NCBI RefSeq assembly: GCF_027667425.1
Contig: NZ_JAQEGR010000018.1
Span: 6,434-70,433, forward strand
DNA length: 64,000 nt
Origin: Fusicatenibacter saccharivorans
Lineage (GTDB): Bacteria; Bacillota; Clostridia; Lachnospirales; Lachnospiraceae
Direction: 5' to 3'
In this document: in pieces, positions 10,101 through 17,440 of the stretch
How the letters are laid out: each line of letters starts with the position of its first letter
How positions within the stretch are numbered: position 1 is the first letter of the stretch
Position numbers and translations under genes: made by a program
The notes under the pieces: model-generated
What the model was told of the DNA's origin: nothing
Seen by the model: the letters and a program-made list of their open reading frames with translations, nothing else
Database searches by the model: none

Positions 10101-10580
10101 AGCATTAAACTTCGCCGAATCCCCTGCTGTCTCATCAAAATCCTGAGCAAGCTGATTTTTAAAATCTTTCTCAAATTCCCGAAACTCTTTCTCATAGGGA
10201 ACTTTTTTGAATTTCCGTATGTAAGCACTTTCTGTAAAGAATGTCATATCCTCCAGAAAATTAAGATTCTTATCGAAATACAGCGCGAAACTGAACTTGT
10301 CTCCGAAACGAATATCCTCATCCGTCGATTCCAAGCCATACTCTGCATGAAGTATGTCCACAACTTCCTGAAATTTAAAAATATCAAAATAGACAACGAC
10401 TCCTCCTTTTTGCCGTCGATTCCATTTCTTTTTCTCAATTTTATGCAGAAACAGAGAATAGAAATCCTGTTCCTGCAAATCATTCAGAGTGAGAATAGCC
10501 TTATCATTCAAACCGATGTCTCCCTCCGATAAATGTTCCACCATTATCCATGATTCTAAAATCTTATTTTTTTCTATCAT
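7155..10580 (-). CDS. Large SF1 (UPF1/DNA2-like) helicase with coiled-coil insert
   Basis: This 1141-residue protein is a superfamily-1 nucleic-acid helicase. Walker A is NGPPGTGKTT (residues 283-292), motif II is LFIDEAGQALPQ (760-771), motif III GDPLQIKP (787-794), and the C-terminal RecA half has VYVITPFSN, GTVHTFQGKEAP and NVAATRAKEEF. Between motifs I and II lies a highly charged coiled coil, about residues 460-660. The last 70 residues form a small beta-rich domain. The N-terminal 240 residues are not recognisable to me. No nuclease motif is evident. Proteins of this architecture occur in anti-phage islands, and the linked RhuM gene and AT-rich mobile context suggest the same here; that is inference. 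Confidence 0.88.
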   Translation of the reverse strand: MIEKNKILESWIMVEHLSEGDIGLNDKAILTLNDLQEQDFYSLFLHKIEKKKWNRRQKGGVVVYFDIFKFQEVVDILHAEYGLESTDEDIRFGDKFSFALYFDKNLNFLEDMTFFTESAYIRKFKKVPYEKEFREFEKDFKNQLAQDFDETAGDSAKFNAAMQKELLQHEVDIINCRMKILGNIETEATNLHSFFIDDLEKAKKIETVNLNAYLYGNKKERMNLDSKKDSVNFHPHLFEQILQPKNYPLGRFPSNTTYALSLMQQVAVNLSIGFDNNQMRSVNGPPGTGKTTLLKDIFAQLVVQQAYSIAKLSDHFIKGTEKTIYFNHASIGEIPEHIIENNIVVASSNNGAVQNIVNELPLSKEIDNFLIDELKEADYFCEISNAKVSVEWLEDENGKKREELVKESVPGEEKFWGVFSLEGGKANNMSNILTNMKHIHKYLEEDYLPNQGIYKQFLSHYEEVKAIRTKRQEFADSVRMYQEYTQKMEQVRGSYQEKLEKKEHELCVELKKLAENKQECGQQLEQLHLSLKEVQNRAEAVRKNMDSMNQCLQVHKEQRPCFFAGKKKKEEYRSRLNEITDQLVKLNDEDIECREQEKKINENIHLRQTRLSKSNEKQEKLKQEFNSWKTVETGKISNLEKRVREYENIKNDSKTEPLNMNQEYEDLQISNPWFDEAYRVAQSKLFVMALRVRKQFLYENRKNVKAAIIVWDQQEKYLDRKHVIEAAWNWINMTIPVISSTFASFSRMCKNLGAETLGHLFIDEAGQALPQAAVGAIYRSRHVMVVGDPLQIKPVLTLDSNTLYMLGEHFGVTEKYLSASASAQILADAASQYGFYRKQDKAEDSWVGIPLWVHRRCRYPMFTISNMISYDGFMVQGMEKYGKADWFDVGGMANNKYVEEQGEFLLHKLKEMIDKNPKILDKKEKDVVYVITPFSNVAYQLSQKLRKIHFTRYDEQGKPTNVGTVHTFQGKEAPIVFFVLGADRQSSGAARWAVTEANIMNVAATRAKEEFYIISDRKLYLGLGCDVATDTDRIIREYKNQYLVDDHAHKNELRMQVDETRTLIIDADFRRITGTVKYVGKGTESFYAYVVGADGKEYSITESIYSKTESAIEVIQKGKKISFIPGEGNKKLFATEVKIDV

Positions 10581-10742
10581 TTATGAACAAAACTCCTTCG
10601 TATCTGTTTGAACTCTCTATCTATCTTCCGATACGTATTCACGTTTCTTCAAATGTAAAATTATGTCCCACTAACCAAAACTAACAAAGGGACTTAAAGA
10701 ACCAAGTCAAAGAAAAAGGATTCTTCTATTTCTACGATATCG

Positions 10743-10946
10743 TCATATCATCCGAAAATGTTCCAGTGCCTCCCTTATAGCCGCTTCTTTCCCTGGCGGA
10801 CACTTCGGCTGTCTAGAGTTTTCCAATTTTGACAGGTTATAATTTGCCCTCTCAATAATGCCGCATTTCTGCTTCACCTGTGCGATATACAAGTTGCTAA
10901 CTTTCAATCCGCTTTGCTTCAGAAACATAATCCTTGACTTCCGCAT
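10743..10946 (-). pseudogene. Displaced C-terminal tail of RlmD (frameshifted)
   Basis: The frame contains GLKVSNLYIAQVKQKCGI, then NYNLSKLENSRQPKCPP and EAAIREALEHFRMI. I recognise this as the C-terminal extension that Lachnospiraceae-type RlmD proteins usually carry in one piece. Here it is out of frame with the methyltransferase: the RlmD frame reads DYVSEAKRIES and stops at 10897, whereas removing one base near 10923 would join YVSE directly to QSGLKVSN. It has no ribosome site of its own. It is best read as a tail detached by a one-base insertion, or by a sequencing error. Confidence 0.7.
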
Positions 10947-12309
10947 AGATCGCTTTACTCTCCGCCGCCATCAAATCAAGCTCATCCATCTCTAATTCCA
11001 CATTGATATGCTTCAACTTATTTGATTTAAGTTTGGAAAGCAACACGATACTTTCCACATGCTCCGACCACGCGAACATATCATACCCCCATGCCTCTTC
11101 TGCCTTATATCCATGTTTCGTCAGATACCGCAGGTCTCTCGCCAATGTCTCCGGATTGCAGGAGACGTAGACCACTTTTTTCGGTGAAAGGGTTACGACA
11201 GAGGACAGAAAGGCTTCATCACTGCCGGCTCTTGGCGGGTCCATGAAGACGACGTCGGCTTTTTCGCCTTTTTCAGCCATGGAGACCATGAAGGCGCCGG
11301 CGTCGTTCTGGTAGAAGGAGACGTTTTTGATTTGGTTTCGTTTGGCGTTTGTTACGGCATCGCGGACGGCGTCCGGGTTCAGTTCGACGCTGATGACTTC
11401 TCTGGCATCGCGGGATGCGATGAGGCCGATGGTTCCGATTCCGCAGTAGGCGTCCATGACGCGTTCGTTTCCGGTGAGGCCGGCCAGGGAGATGGCTTTT
11501 TCGTACAGGTTTTTCGTCTGAACCGGGTTGACCTGGTAGAAGGACTGCGGGGAGATGCGGAAGGTGCAACCGCAGAGTTCATCCTCGATGTAACCGCGTC
11601 CGAAGAGGACAATGTCGCGTTTTCCGAGTACCATGCTGTCGGTGCGGTCGTTGACGTTCAGTACGATCGTGGTGATCTCCGGGTGGAGTTTGCGCAGGGC
11701 CTTTACGAAGTTGTTTTTTGACGGGAAGACTGGTGATACGCAGACGAGGACGACCATGATCTCGCCGGAAGCAAAGCCGGTGCGCACCATGACGTGGCGC
11801 AGGAGGCCGTAGCCGCTGTCCTCGTTGTAGATCATGATTTTGAAGCTCTTCAGCAGACTGCGGATATCGCGGATGATGGCATCGGCACGCTGATCCTCGA
11901 GCAGGCACTCATCGACCGGAACCACTTTGTGTGTGCCCTTTTCATAAATGCCGGATATGATCGTTCCGTCTTTTTTGCGTGCAAAGGCGGAATTGACTTT
12001 ATTCCGGTAATGATAAGGATTTTCCATGCCAACCATGCCTTTGACCGGGACGATGCCCTTCAGAGTCTTCTTCAGGAACTGCTCTTTTTTCGCGAGCTGC
12101 TCTTCGTAGGAGAGGTTCAGATATGTGCATCCGCCGCATTTTTTCTGATAAGGACATTTCGACGATGATGAACTCTTTTTCTGCTTTCCTTTTTCCGGTG
12201 CCACGCTCTTTGTTTTCTCGATACGAACAGCTTTCTTTTTATTTTCCCTGTCGAAATACGTCTTTTTTCTTCCGTCAGATCTTTTATTCTTCTCTCTCGT
12301 GTTTTCCAC
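10897..12309 (-). CDS. rlmD: 23S rRNA (uracil-1939-C5)-methyltransferase RlmD/RumA
   Basis: This SAM-dependent RNA methyltransferase of the TrmA/RlmD family acts on uracil in 23S rRNA. The charged N-terminus is followed by the iron-sulphur ligands in CPYQKKCGGC (Cys52, Cys58, Cys61). The methyltransferase core has SPQSFYQVNPVQT, the SAM motif DAYCGIGTIGL, MDPPRAG, and the catalytic cysteine in VYVSCNPETLARD. The 470 residues end with SEAKRIES because of a frameshift that separates the usual C-terminal extension at 10743-10946; catalytic motifs are complete. The interior of the gene is markedly GC-rich while its 3' end merges into the AT-rich block, so the 3' end marks a genomic boundary. Confidence 0.92.
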   Translation of the reverse strand: MENTREKNKRSDGRKKTYFDRENKKKAVRIEKTKSVAPEKGKQKKSSSSSKCPYQKKCGGCTYLNLSYEEQLAKKEQFLKKTLKGIVPVKGMVGMENPYHYRNKVNSAFARKKDGTIISGIYEKGTHKVVPVDECLLEDQRADAIIRDIRSLLKSFKIMIYNEDSGYGLLRHVMVRTGFASGEIMVVLVCVSPVFPSKNNFVKALRKLHPEITTIVLNVNDRTDSMVLGKRDIVLFGRGYIEDELCGCTFRISPQSFYQVNPVQTKNLYEKAISLAGLTGNERVMDAYCGIGTIGLIASRDAREVISVELNPDAVRDAVTNAKRNQIKNVSFYQNDAGAFMVSMAEKGEKADVVFMDPPRAGSDEAFLSSVVTLSPKKVVYVSCNPETLARDLRYLTKHGYKAEEAWGYDMFAWSEHVESIVLLSKLKSNKLKHINVELEMDELDLMAAESKAIYAEVKDYVSEAKRIES

Positions 12310-12328
12310 TTTCTCTTACCTTCTTCCT

Positions 12329-13159
12329 CTATTTCGCAAACCCGCGCAGCAGCGCGATCTCTTTTGCATATCCGTCCAGCTCATTCGGTGTTTCCAGATA
12401 GAACGGCAGTCCCGCCAGCGCCGGATGTGTCACAATCCGCTCAAATGCCGCAAGTCCCAGCGATCCCTCGCCGATCTTCTCATGGCGGTCCTTATGGCTC
12501 TCAAACGGATTCTTGCTGTCGTTCAGATGAACCGCTTTCAGCTTCGAAAGTCCTACCACGCGGTCGAACCTCTCAAGCACATCATCGAGGTGATCCACAA
12601 TATCGTATCCCGCATCGTACACATGGCACGTATCCAGGCAGACACCCATGTGGTCTTTTAATTCCACGCGCTCCAGAATCGCCGCCAGCTCCTCAAACGA
12701 GCGGCCGACTTCGGTTCCTTTTCCTGCCATCGTCTCGAGCAGCACCGTGGTCGTCTGCTCCGGTTTTAAAATTTCATTCAGCATCTCCGAAATCAGACGG
12801 ATTCCCTCTTCCGCCCCCTGTCCGGTATGGCTGCCCGGGTGGAAATTGTAGCAGTTTCCCGGCGTATACTCCATCCGTTTCAGATCATCCGCCATCGTCA
12901 TCCATGCAAACTCTCTCGTGTGCGCATCCTTCGAGCACGGATTCAGCGTGTACGGCGCATGTGCCAAAATGCGCTCGATTCCATGCTCCTTACTGTAAGA
13001 AAGAAACGCTGCGACATCCGCCTCGTCGATGGCTTTCGCCTTGCTTCCTCTCGGGTTTCTTGTAAAAAACTGAAAGGTATTCGCCCCGATGGACACCGCC
13101 TCTTTTCCCATGGCAAGATATCCTTTGGACGATGATAAATGACATCCTATTGTCAGCAT
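12329..13159 (-). CDS. nfo: Deoxyribonuclease IV (AP endonuclease)
   Basis: This is endonuclease IV, which cleaves DNA 5' of abasic sites in base-excision repair. At 276 residues it is the normal length, and all nine expected zinc ligands are in place: His67, His107, Glu142, Asp176, His179, His211, Asp224, His226 and Glu256. The diagnostic blocks GVCLDTCHVYDAGYD and HLNDSKNPF are present. It lies 19 bases downstream of rlmD's neighbour position on the same strand, with the YhaN/YhaO-like pair further upstream, forming a leftward group of nucleic-acid maintenance genes. Confidence 0.96.
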   Translation of the reverse strand: MLTIGCHLSSSKGYLAMGKEAVSIGANTFQFFTRNPRGSKAKAIDEADVAAFLSYSKEHGIERILAHAPYTLNPCSKDAHTREFAWMTMADDLKRMEYTPGNCYNFHPGSHTGQGAEEGIRLISEMLNEILKPEQTTTVLLETMAGKGTEVGRSFEELAAILERVELKDHMGVCLDTCHVYDAGYDIVDHLDDVLERFDRVVGLSKLKAVHLNDSKNPFESHKDRHEKIGEGSLGLAAFERIVTHPALAGLPFYLETPNELDGYAKEIALLRGFAK

Positions 13160-13219
13160 AACTTTTATTCTCCTTTATTTCCAAACCACAACTCACCGAT
13201 TCTCTGCGAGCCGCATTAC

Positions 13220-14752
13220 TTAAAGCACAATTTTCCGGTACGGAATTCCCATCTCCGAGAGTGCTTCCTCCTCCCGCTTCTGACACGTAAAGAGCAGCAC
13301 CTGCGTCCGGTTTTCCGCCAGCCATTTCAAAGTTTCTTTCAGCCGGTTTTCATCGTAAAACGCAAACGATTCATCGAGAATCACCGGCAGCTCCTCCTCG
13401 CCGCAGAGCACATCCATCGCCGCCATGCGGAGCGCAAAGTACGCCTGCTCGATCGTGCCGCGGCTGACCTGTTCAAGCGGCACATATTCGTCTGCGGTGT
13501 GAAGGCCGATCCGCAGATTCTCATCCATATTCACCTGCAGATAGCGGCCATTCGTCAGCGATGACAGCGTTTTTGACATCTGCTGTTTTAAGCGGTCGCC
13601 GATCCGGCTCTGCATCTGTACGGAGAGACTCTGGATCGTCTCCCCCGCCAGGGAAAGCGCATCGAGTTCTTCCTGCAGATGATCTTTTTCCGTCATGAAA
13701 ATGCAGAGCTCTTCGTATTCACTCTGCAGGTTCGACAGCACCGTCTGTTTCTGCCCCAGCTCCTGCTTCAGGCGGTCCACATTCCACTGCTGGCGGCGGA
13801 TCGCCTGCTCCTCCGGCTCCGTCACGACCTGCTCGACCTCCGTTTTCCGGTGACGGAACAGACTGTACGCCAGATACAAGAGCGCCGCAATCGCAAGCCC
13901 GAGTCCCGTTCTCGTCAGCAGCGAATCAATATGGAAGAACTGCAGAATGCATAAGAACAAGAGAAATCCAGCCAGCGCCACGCACGCGGCACCCCATTTG
14001 CGGCTCTTCCGAGATTCTTTTTTCATCTTCCGCACCCGTTCGATCGGCACATCCTTCTGATAAATATCCCGCTTCATCTGCTCTTTCGCCTGCTGCAGAT
14101 TCTCCTCGCTCTGACGGCACTCCTCCGTAAAAACGGAAATTTTCGTCTCAAGTTCTTCCTTCCGTTTTTCCAGTCCCGCCAGCGTCTTTTTCTGTTCCTG
14201 CTCTAGGCGCTTTCTCTTCTGCTTCAGCAGATCCAGCGCCGCCGCCACATCGAGCTCTCCATCGCTGCTCCCCTGGTAATTTGCCATATAGTTCCGCAGC
14301 TCATCCGCAAGCCCTTCCTCGGTTCTTCCTTTTAACTGCCCGATCGAAGCCGTATTATCATACACAATCTCACTGACACCGCCGAGCAGCATGGAAAGAT
14401 CGCCGTCCTCCACGGAGAGCACCTCGCCGTCCGTCAGGCACACCAGCTTTGCATTGGCGTTCTGCCGCCCGAAATTCCGGGTCAGACGGAACCGTTTGCC
14501 GCCGCTTTCAAGCACCATCTCTCCCGCATAGTATGCCGGATTTTCCCATGGCTCATAACGACTGTAGACATCATTTTTTGCCGCCCGCCCCCGGCCGCGT
14601 GTCATGCCGAACAGCATGCTGCGGATGAAGGTATGGACGGTCGATTTTCCGCTCTCATTTTCCCCGCTGATGAGCTGAATCCCATCGGAAAATTCCAGCG
14701 TGCGGTTCTGCATTTTTCCAAAATTGCGGATTTCCAGTTTTTCTATTTTCAT
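13220..14752 (-). CDS. RecF/SbcC-like AAA ATPase, short YhaN-type
   Basis: This 510-residue SMC-like ATPase starts with a RecN/SbcC-type N-terminus (KIEKLEIRNFGKM) and Walker A GENESGKST (residues 30-38). Coiled-coil segments follow, interrupted near residues 250-300 by two hydrophobic helices, then the ABC-like signature VSRGTIEQAYFALRMAAMD and Walker B VILDESFAFYDENR. Bacillus subtilis YhaN has the same plan, including the membrane hairpin, but is almost twice as long, so this version has short coiled-coil arms. The GGGAGG ribosome site fixes the start. The gene is 26 bases downstream of a YhaO-like phosphoesterase, the expected nuclease partner in a SbcC/SbcD-like complex. Confidence 0.88.
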   Translation of the reverse strand: MKIEKLEIRNFGKMQNRTLEFSDGIQLISGENESGKSTVHTFIRSMLFGMTRGRGRAAKNDVYSRYEPWENPAYYAGEMVLESGGKRFRLTRNFGRQNANAKLVCLTDGEVLSVEDGDLSMLLGGVSEIVYDNTASIGQLKGRTEEGLADELRNYMANYQGSSDGELDVAAALDLLKQKRKRLEQEQKKTLAGLEKRKEELETKISVFTEECRQSEENLQQAKEQMKRDIYQKDVPIERVRKMKKESRKSRKWGAACVALAGFLLFLCILQFFHIDSLLTRTGLGLAIAALLYLAYSLFRHRKTEVEQVVTEPEEQAIRRQQWNVDRLKQELGQKQTVLSNLQSEYEELCIFMTEKDHLQEELDALSLAGETIQSLSVQMQSRIGDRLKQQMSKTLSSLTNGRYLQVNMDENLRIGLHTADEYVPLEQVSRGTIEQAYFALRMAAMDVLCGEEELPVILDESFAFYDENRLKETLKWLAENRTQVLLFTCQKREEEALSEMGIPYRKIVL

Positions 14753-14778
14753 CTTCTATACCTCCCGCAATCTTTTTT

Positions 14779-15843
14779 TCAGCCGTTCCTGCGTGCCGCC
14801 AGCAGCGCCTCGAGACCATAGTCGAGCGCCTTCTGTGACTGCGCATCCGTCTTTGTTTCAAATGCTTCAATATAGGCGCTGATCAGACTAGCGCCATACG
14901 TTTTCTTCAGCTGTTCCAGATCGTACGCCGGACGTGTTTCATCCTCCACGGAGATGACTCTGCCGCAGTCCAGCAGCCGTTTCGGAGAAAATTCCAGCTC
15001 GGCGGCACGGTGTCCCACAAGTTTCAGGCGGATGATTTTTCGGATCTTCCCATCCTCCCGCAGCGCCAGCTCCTGTTTCAGCTTCGTCTCCAGCGCATAC
15101 TGTGTCAGATCCTCCGTCACGTTCAACACCAGATCTTCGTACTCATATCTGGCAAACGGCACAAACTGAATCCGCGTGCCGTGCTCGTCCACCGTTCCGC
15201 GGATGTAGCCGTGCGGCCCCAACTGCGTCTCATCCGTCGGTTCGAGTGCGCCTGCGTATGCCATTTTGTCGGGAATAAGAATCCCCGGCTTATGAATGTG
15301 CCCGCACGCAATATAATCAAACCCAGCCTGCGCCATGCGGCCCGGATTCCACGGCATGTGGCGGGCATCGCCGCCGTGCGCGAGCAGCAGATGATATTTC
15401 ATTTTTCCCTCCGGCCGCACGCCGTCCAGCCGGTTTTCCAGAATCTCTTTTTTGTCGTAACTGCATCCGTACACCGCCGTCTTCTTCTCCGGGACTTCAA
15501 CACACTCCGGCTCCGGCGACAGGAGCATTACCACGTTGTCTGCCCAGTCGAAACCGCGGTAAAAGCTCTCCCGTTTCACATAATCGTGGTTTCCGGCAAT
15601 CAGCACGACGATCGTCTCCGGGATGGAAGCAAAGAGATCATTAACCTCTTTCAGTTCCCGCAGAAGCGGCTGGCACTGAAACAGATCTCCCGCAATCAGC
15701 AGAAAGTCCGTCTTTTCCCGACCGGCCAGGCGGATGATCCGCCGGAAGCTCTCCCAGATGGCCTCCCCTCGCTCCTCGCTCCAGGGAAATCCCGCATCCG
15801 GCTGCATGCCGAGATGCACATCCGCAATATGAATAAACCGCAT
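14779..15843 (-). CDS. Metallophosphoesterase, YhaO/SbcD-like exonuclease subunit
   Basis: This 354-residue calcineurin-like phosphoesterase carries the five metal-binding blocks in order: RFIHIADVHLG, LLIAGDLFQ, VLIAGNHDYVK, LLLAHGGDARH and YIACGHIHKPG. Family members with this C-terminal extension (YhaO, SbcD) are metal-dependent DNA exonucleases that work with a coiled-coil ATPase. Here that ATPase is encoded immediately downstream, so the pair is likely a DNA end-processing complex. The B. subtilis equivalents are located at the membrane, and the hydrophobic hairpin in the partner supports that here. Confidence 0.9.
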   Translation of the reverse strand: MRFIHIADVHLGMQPDAGFPWSEERGEAIWESFRRIIRLAGREKTDFLLIAGDLFQCQPLLRELKEVNDLFASIPETIVVLIAGNHDYVKRESFYRGFDWADNVVMLLSPEPECVEVPEKKTAVYGCSYDKKEILENRLDGVRPEGKMKYHLLLAHGGDARHMPWNPGRMAQAGFDYIACGHIHKPGILIPDKMAYAGALEPTDETQLGPHGYIRGTVDEHGTRIQFVPFARYEYEDLVLNVTEDLTQYALETKLKQELALREDGKIRKIIRLKLVGHRAAELEFSPKRLLDCGRVISVEDETRPAYDLEQLKKTYGASLISAYIEAFETKTDAQSQKALDYGLEALLAARRNG

Positions 15844-15972
15844 AGGCGCATACCCCTTTCTGGATTCATTTTCTCCATTACTACAATACGGACGTCAGGC
15901 ACACCAAATCCACATTGGATTCCACTGCACCCGGCATCCGTATTTTTTAAGTTTCTATATCACTTTTCGTAA

Positions 15973-17364
15973 TTACAGCTCGCAGTTGTTTACTGTTCTC
16001 GGGAACGGGATGACGTCGCGGATATTGCCCATTCCGGTCAGATACATGACGCATCTTTCAAATCCCAGTCCGAATCCTGCATGGTGGGTAGAACCATATT
16101 TTCTGAGGTCCAGATAGAATCCGTAATCTTCCTCAGCAAGTCCCAGCTCTTTCATACGGCCAAGCAGTTTCTCGTAGTCGTCCTCACGCTGGCTTCCGCC
16201 GATGATCTCTCCGATGCCAGGAACCAGACAGTCCATAGCGGCAACTGTCTTGTTGTCATCGTTCAGCTTCATGTAGAACGCTTTGATCTCCTTCGGATAA
16301 TCGGTAACGAAAACCGGTCTCTTGAAGATCTGCTCGGTCAGATAACGCTCATGCTCGGTCTGCAGATCGCATCCCCAGTATACTTTGTAATCGAATTTGT
16401 CGTTGTTTTTCTCCAGAAGCTCGATAGCCTCGGTGTAGGTTACACGGCCGAACTCAGAATTTACGACATGGTTCAGACGCTCGATCAGTCCCTTGTCCAC
16501 GAAACTGTTGAAGAACTGCATTTCTTCCGGTGCATGCTCCATAACGTAGCGGATGACATATTTCAGCATTGCCTCAGCAAGCTCCATATCATCCTCCAAA
16601 TCAGCGAAAGCGATTTCCGGCTCGATCATCCAGAACTCTGCTGCATGGCGGGTGGTGTTGGAATTCTCTGCACGGAAGGTCGGTCCGAAGGTGTAGATAT
16701 TGCGGAATGCCTGTGCAAAGGTCTCGCCGTTTAACTGTCCGCTTACGGTAAGGCTTGTCTTCTTTCCGAAGAAGTCCTGTGTGAAATCAACAGCGCCGTC
16801 CTCGGTTTTCGGAATATTGTCAAGATCCATGGTGGTTACCTGGAACATCTCGCCGGCTCCCTCGCAGTCGCTTCCGGTGATCAGCGGGGTGTTGACATAA
16901 ACGAAGTCTCTCTCCTGGAAGAACTGATGGATCGCATAGGCGCAGAGGGAACGAACACGGAATACTGCCTGGAAGGTGTTGGTTCTCGGACGCAGATGGG
17001 AAATGGTACGAAGGTATTCCATGGAGTGGCGTTTTTTCTGCAGCGGGTAATCCGGTGCGGAAACGCCCTCTACGGTAACTTCTGCCGCCTGAATCTCAAA
17101 CGGCTGTTTTGCCTGCGGGGTAGCAACGAGGGTACCTTTTACGATGATGGCTGCGCCGACGTTCATTTTGGAAATCTCAGCGAAGTTTTCCATCTCATCG
17201 TGGTATACGATCTGCAGGGTTTCGAAATAGCTTCCGTCGTGCAGAACGATGAAACCAAAGGTTTTGGAATCACGTACGCTGCGCACCCAGCCGCCTACGG
17301 TTACTTCTTTGTCCAGGTATGCTTCCCGGTTTTTATAAATCTCTCGGATGGTTGTAAGTTTCAT
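15973..17364 (-). CDS. asnS: Asparaginyl-tRNA synthetase
   Basis: This is the class IIb synthetase that charges tRNA-Asn. The N-terminal OB fold has VTVGGWVRSVRDSKTFGFI; the catalytic domain has motif 2 in GPTFRAENSNTTRHAAEFW, MIEPEIAF, and motif 3 in GFGLGFERCVMYLTG followed by RDVIPFPR. The 463 residues are the usual length. It is transcribed leftward and stands alone between the phosphoesterase and the large secreted-protein gene, with about 75 to 130 bases of spacer on each side. Confidence 0.97.
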   Translation of the reverse strand: MKLTTIREIYKNREAYLDKEVTVGGWVRSVRDSKTFGFIVLHDGSYFETLQIVYHDEMENFAEISKMNVGAAIIVKGTLVATPQAKQPFEIQAAEVTVEGVSAPDYPLQKKRHSMEYLRTISHLRPRTNTFQAVFRVRSLCAYAIHQFFQERDFVYVNTPLITGSDCEGAGEMFQVTTMDLDNIPKTEDGAVDFTQDFFGKKTSLTVSGQLNGETFAQAFRNIYTFGPTFRAENSNTTRHAAEFWMIEPEIAFADLEDDMELAEAMLKYVIRYVMEHAPEEMQFFNSFVDKGLIERLNHVVNSEFGRVTYTEAIELLEKNNDKFDYKVYWGCDLQTEHERYLTEQIFKRPVFVTDYPKEIKAFYMKLNDDNKTVAAMDCLVPGIGEIIGGSQREDDYEKLLGRMKELGLAEEDYGFYLDLRKYGSTHHAGFGLGFERCVMYLTGMGNIRDVIPFPRTVNNCEL

Positions 17365-17440
17365 TGTCTTTTTTCTCCCTAAATATTCATAGTGCTTTCT
17401 TTATTCTAGCACTTTTTGCGTCATTAGAAAACCCCGCAAA

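Noticed and set aside
12364..13065. 233-codon plus-strand ORF over nfo
   Set aside because: Shadow of nfo, whose nine metal ligands confirm the minus strand.
15010..15972. 320-codon plus-strand ORF over the YhaO-like gene
   Set aside because: Shadow of a gene with all metallophosphoesterase motifs on the minus strand.
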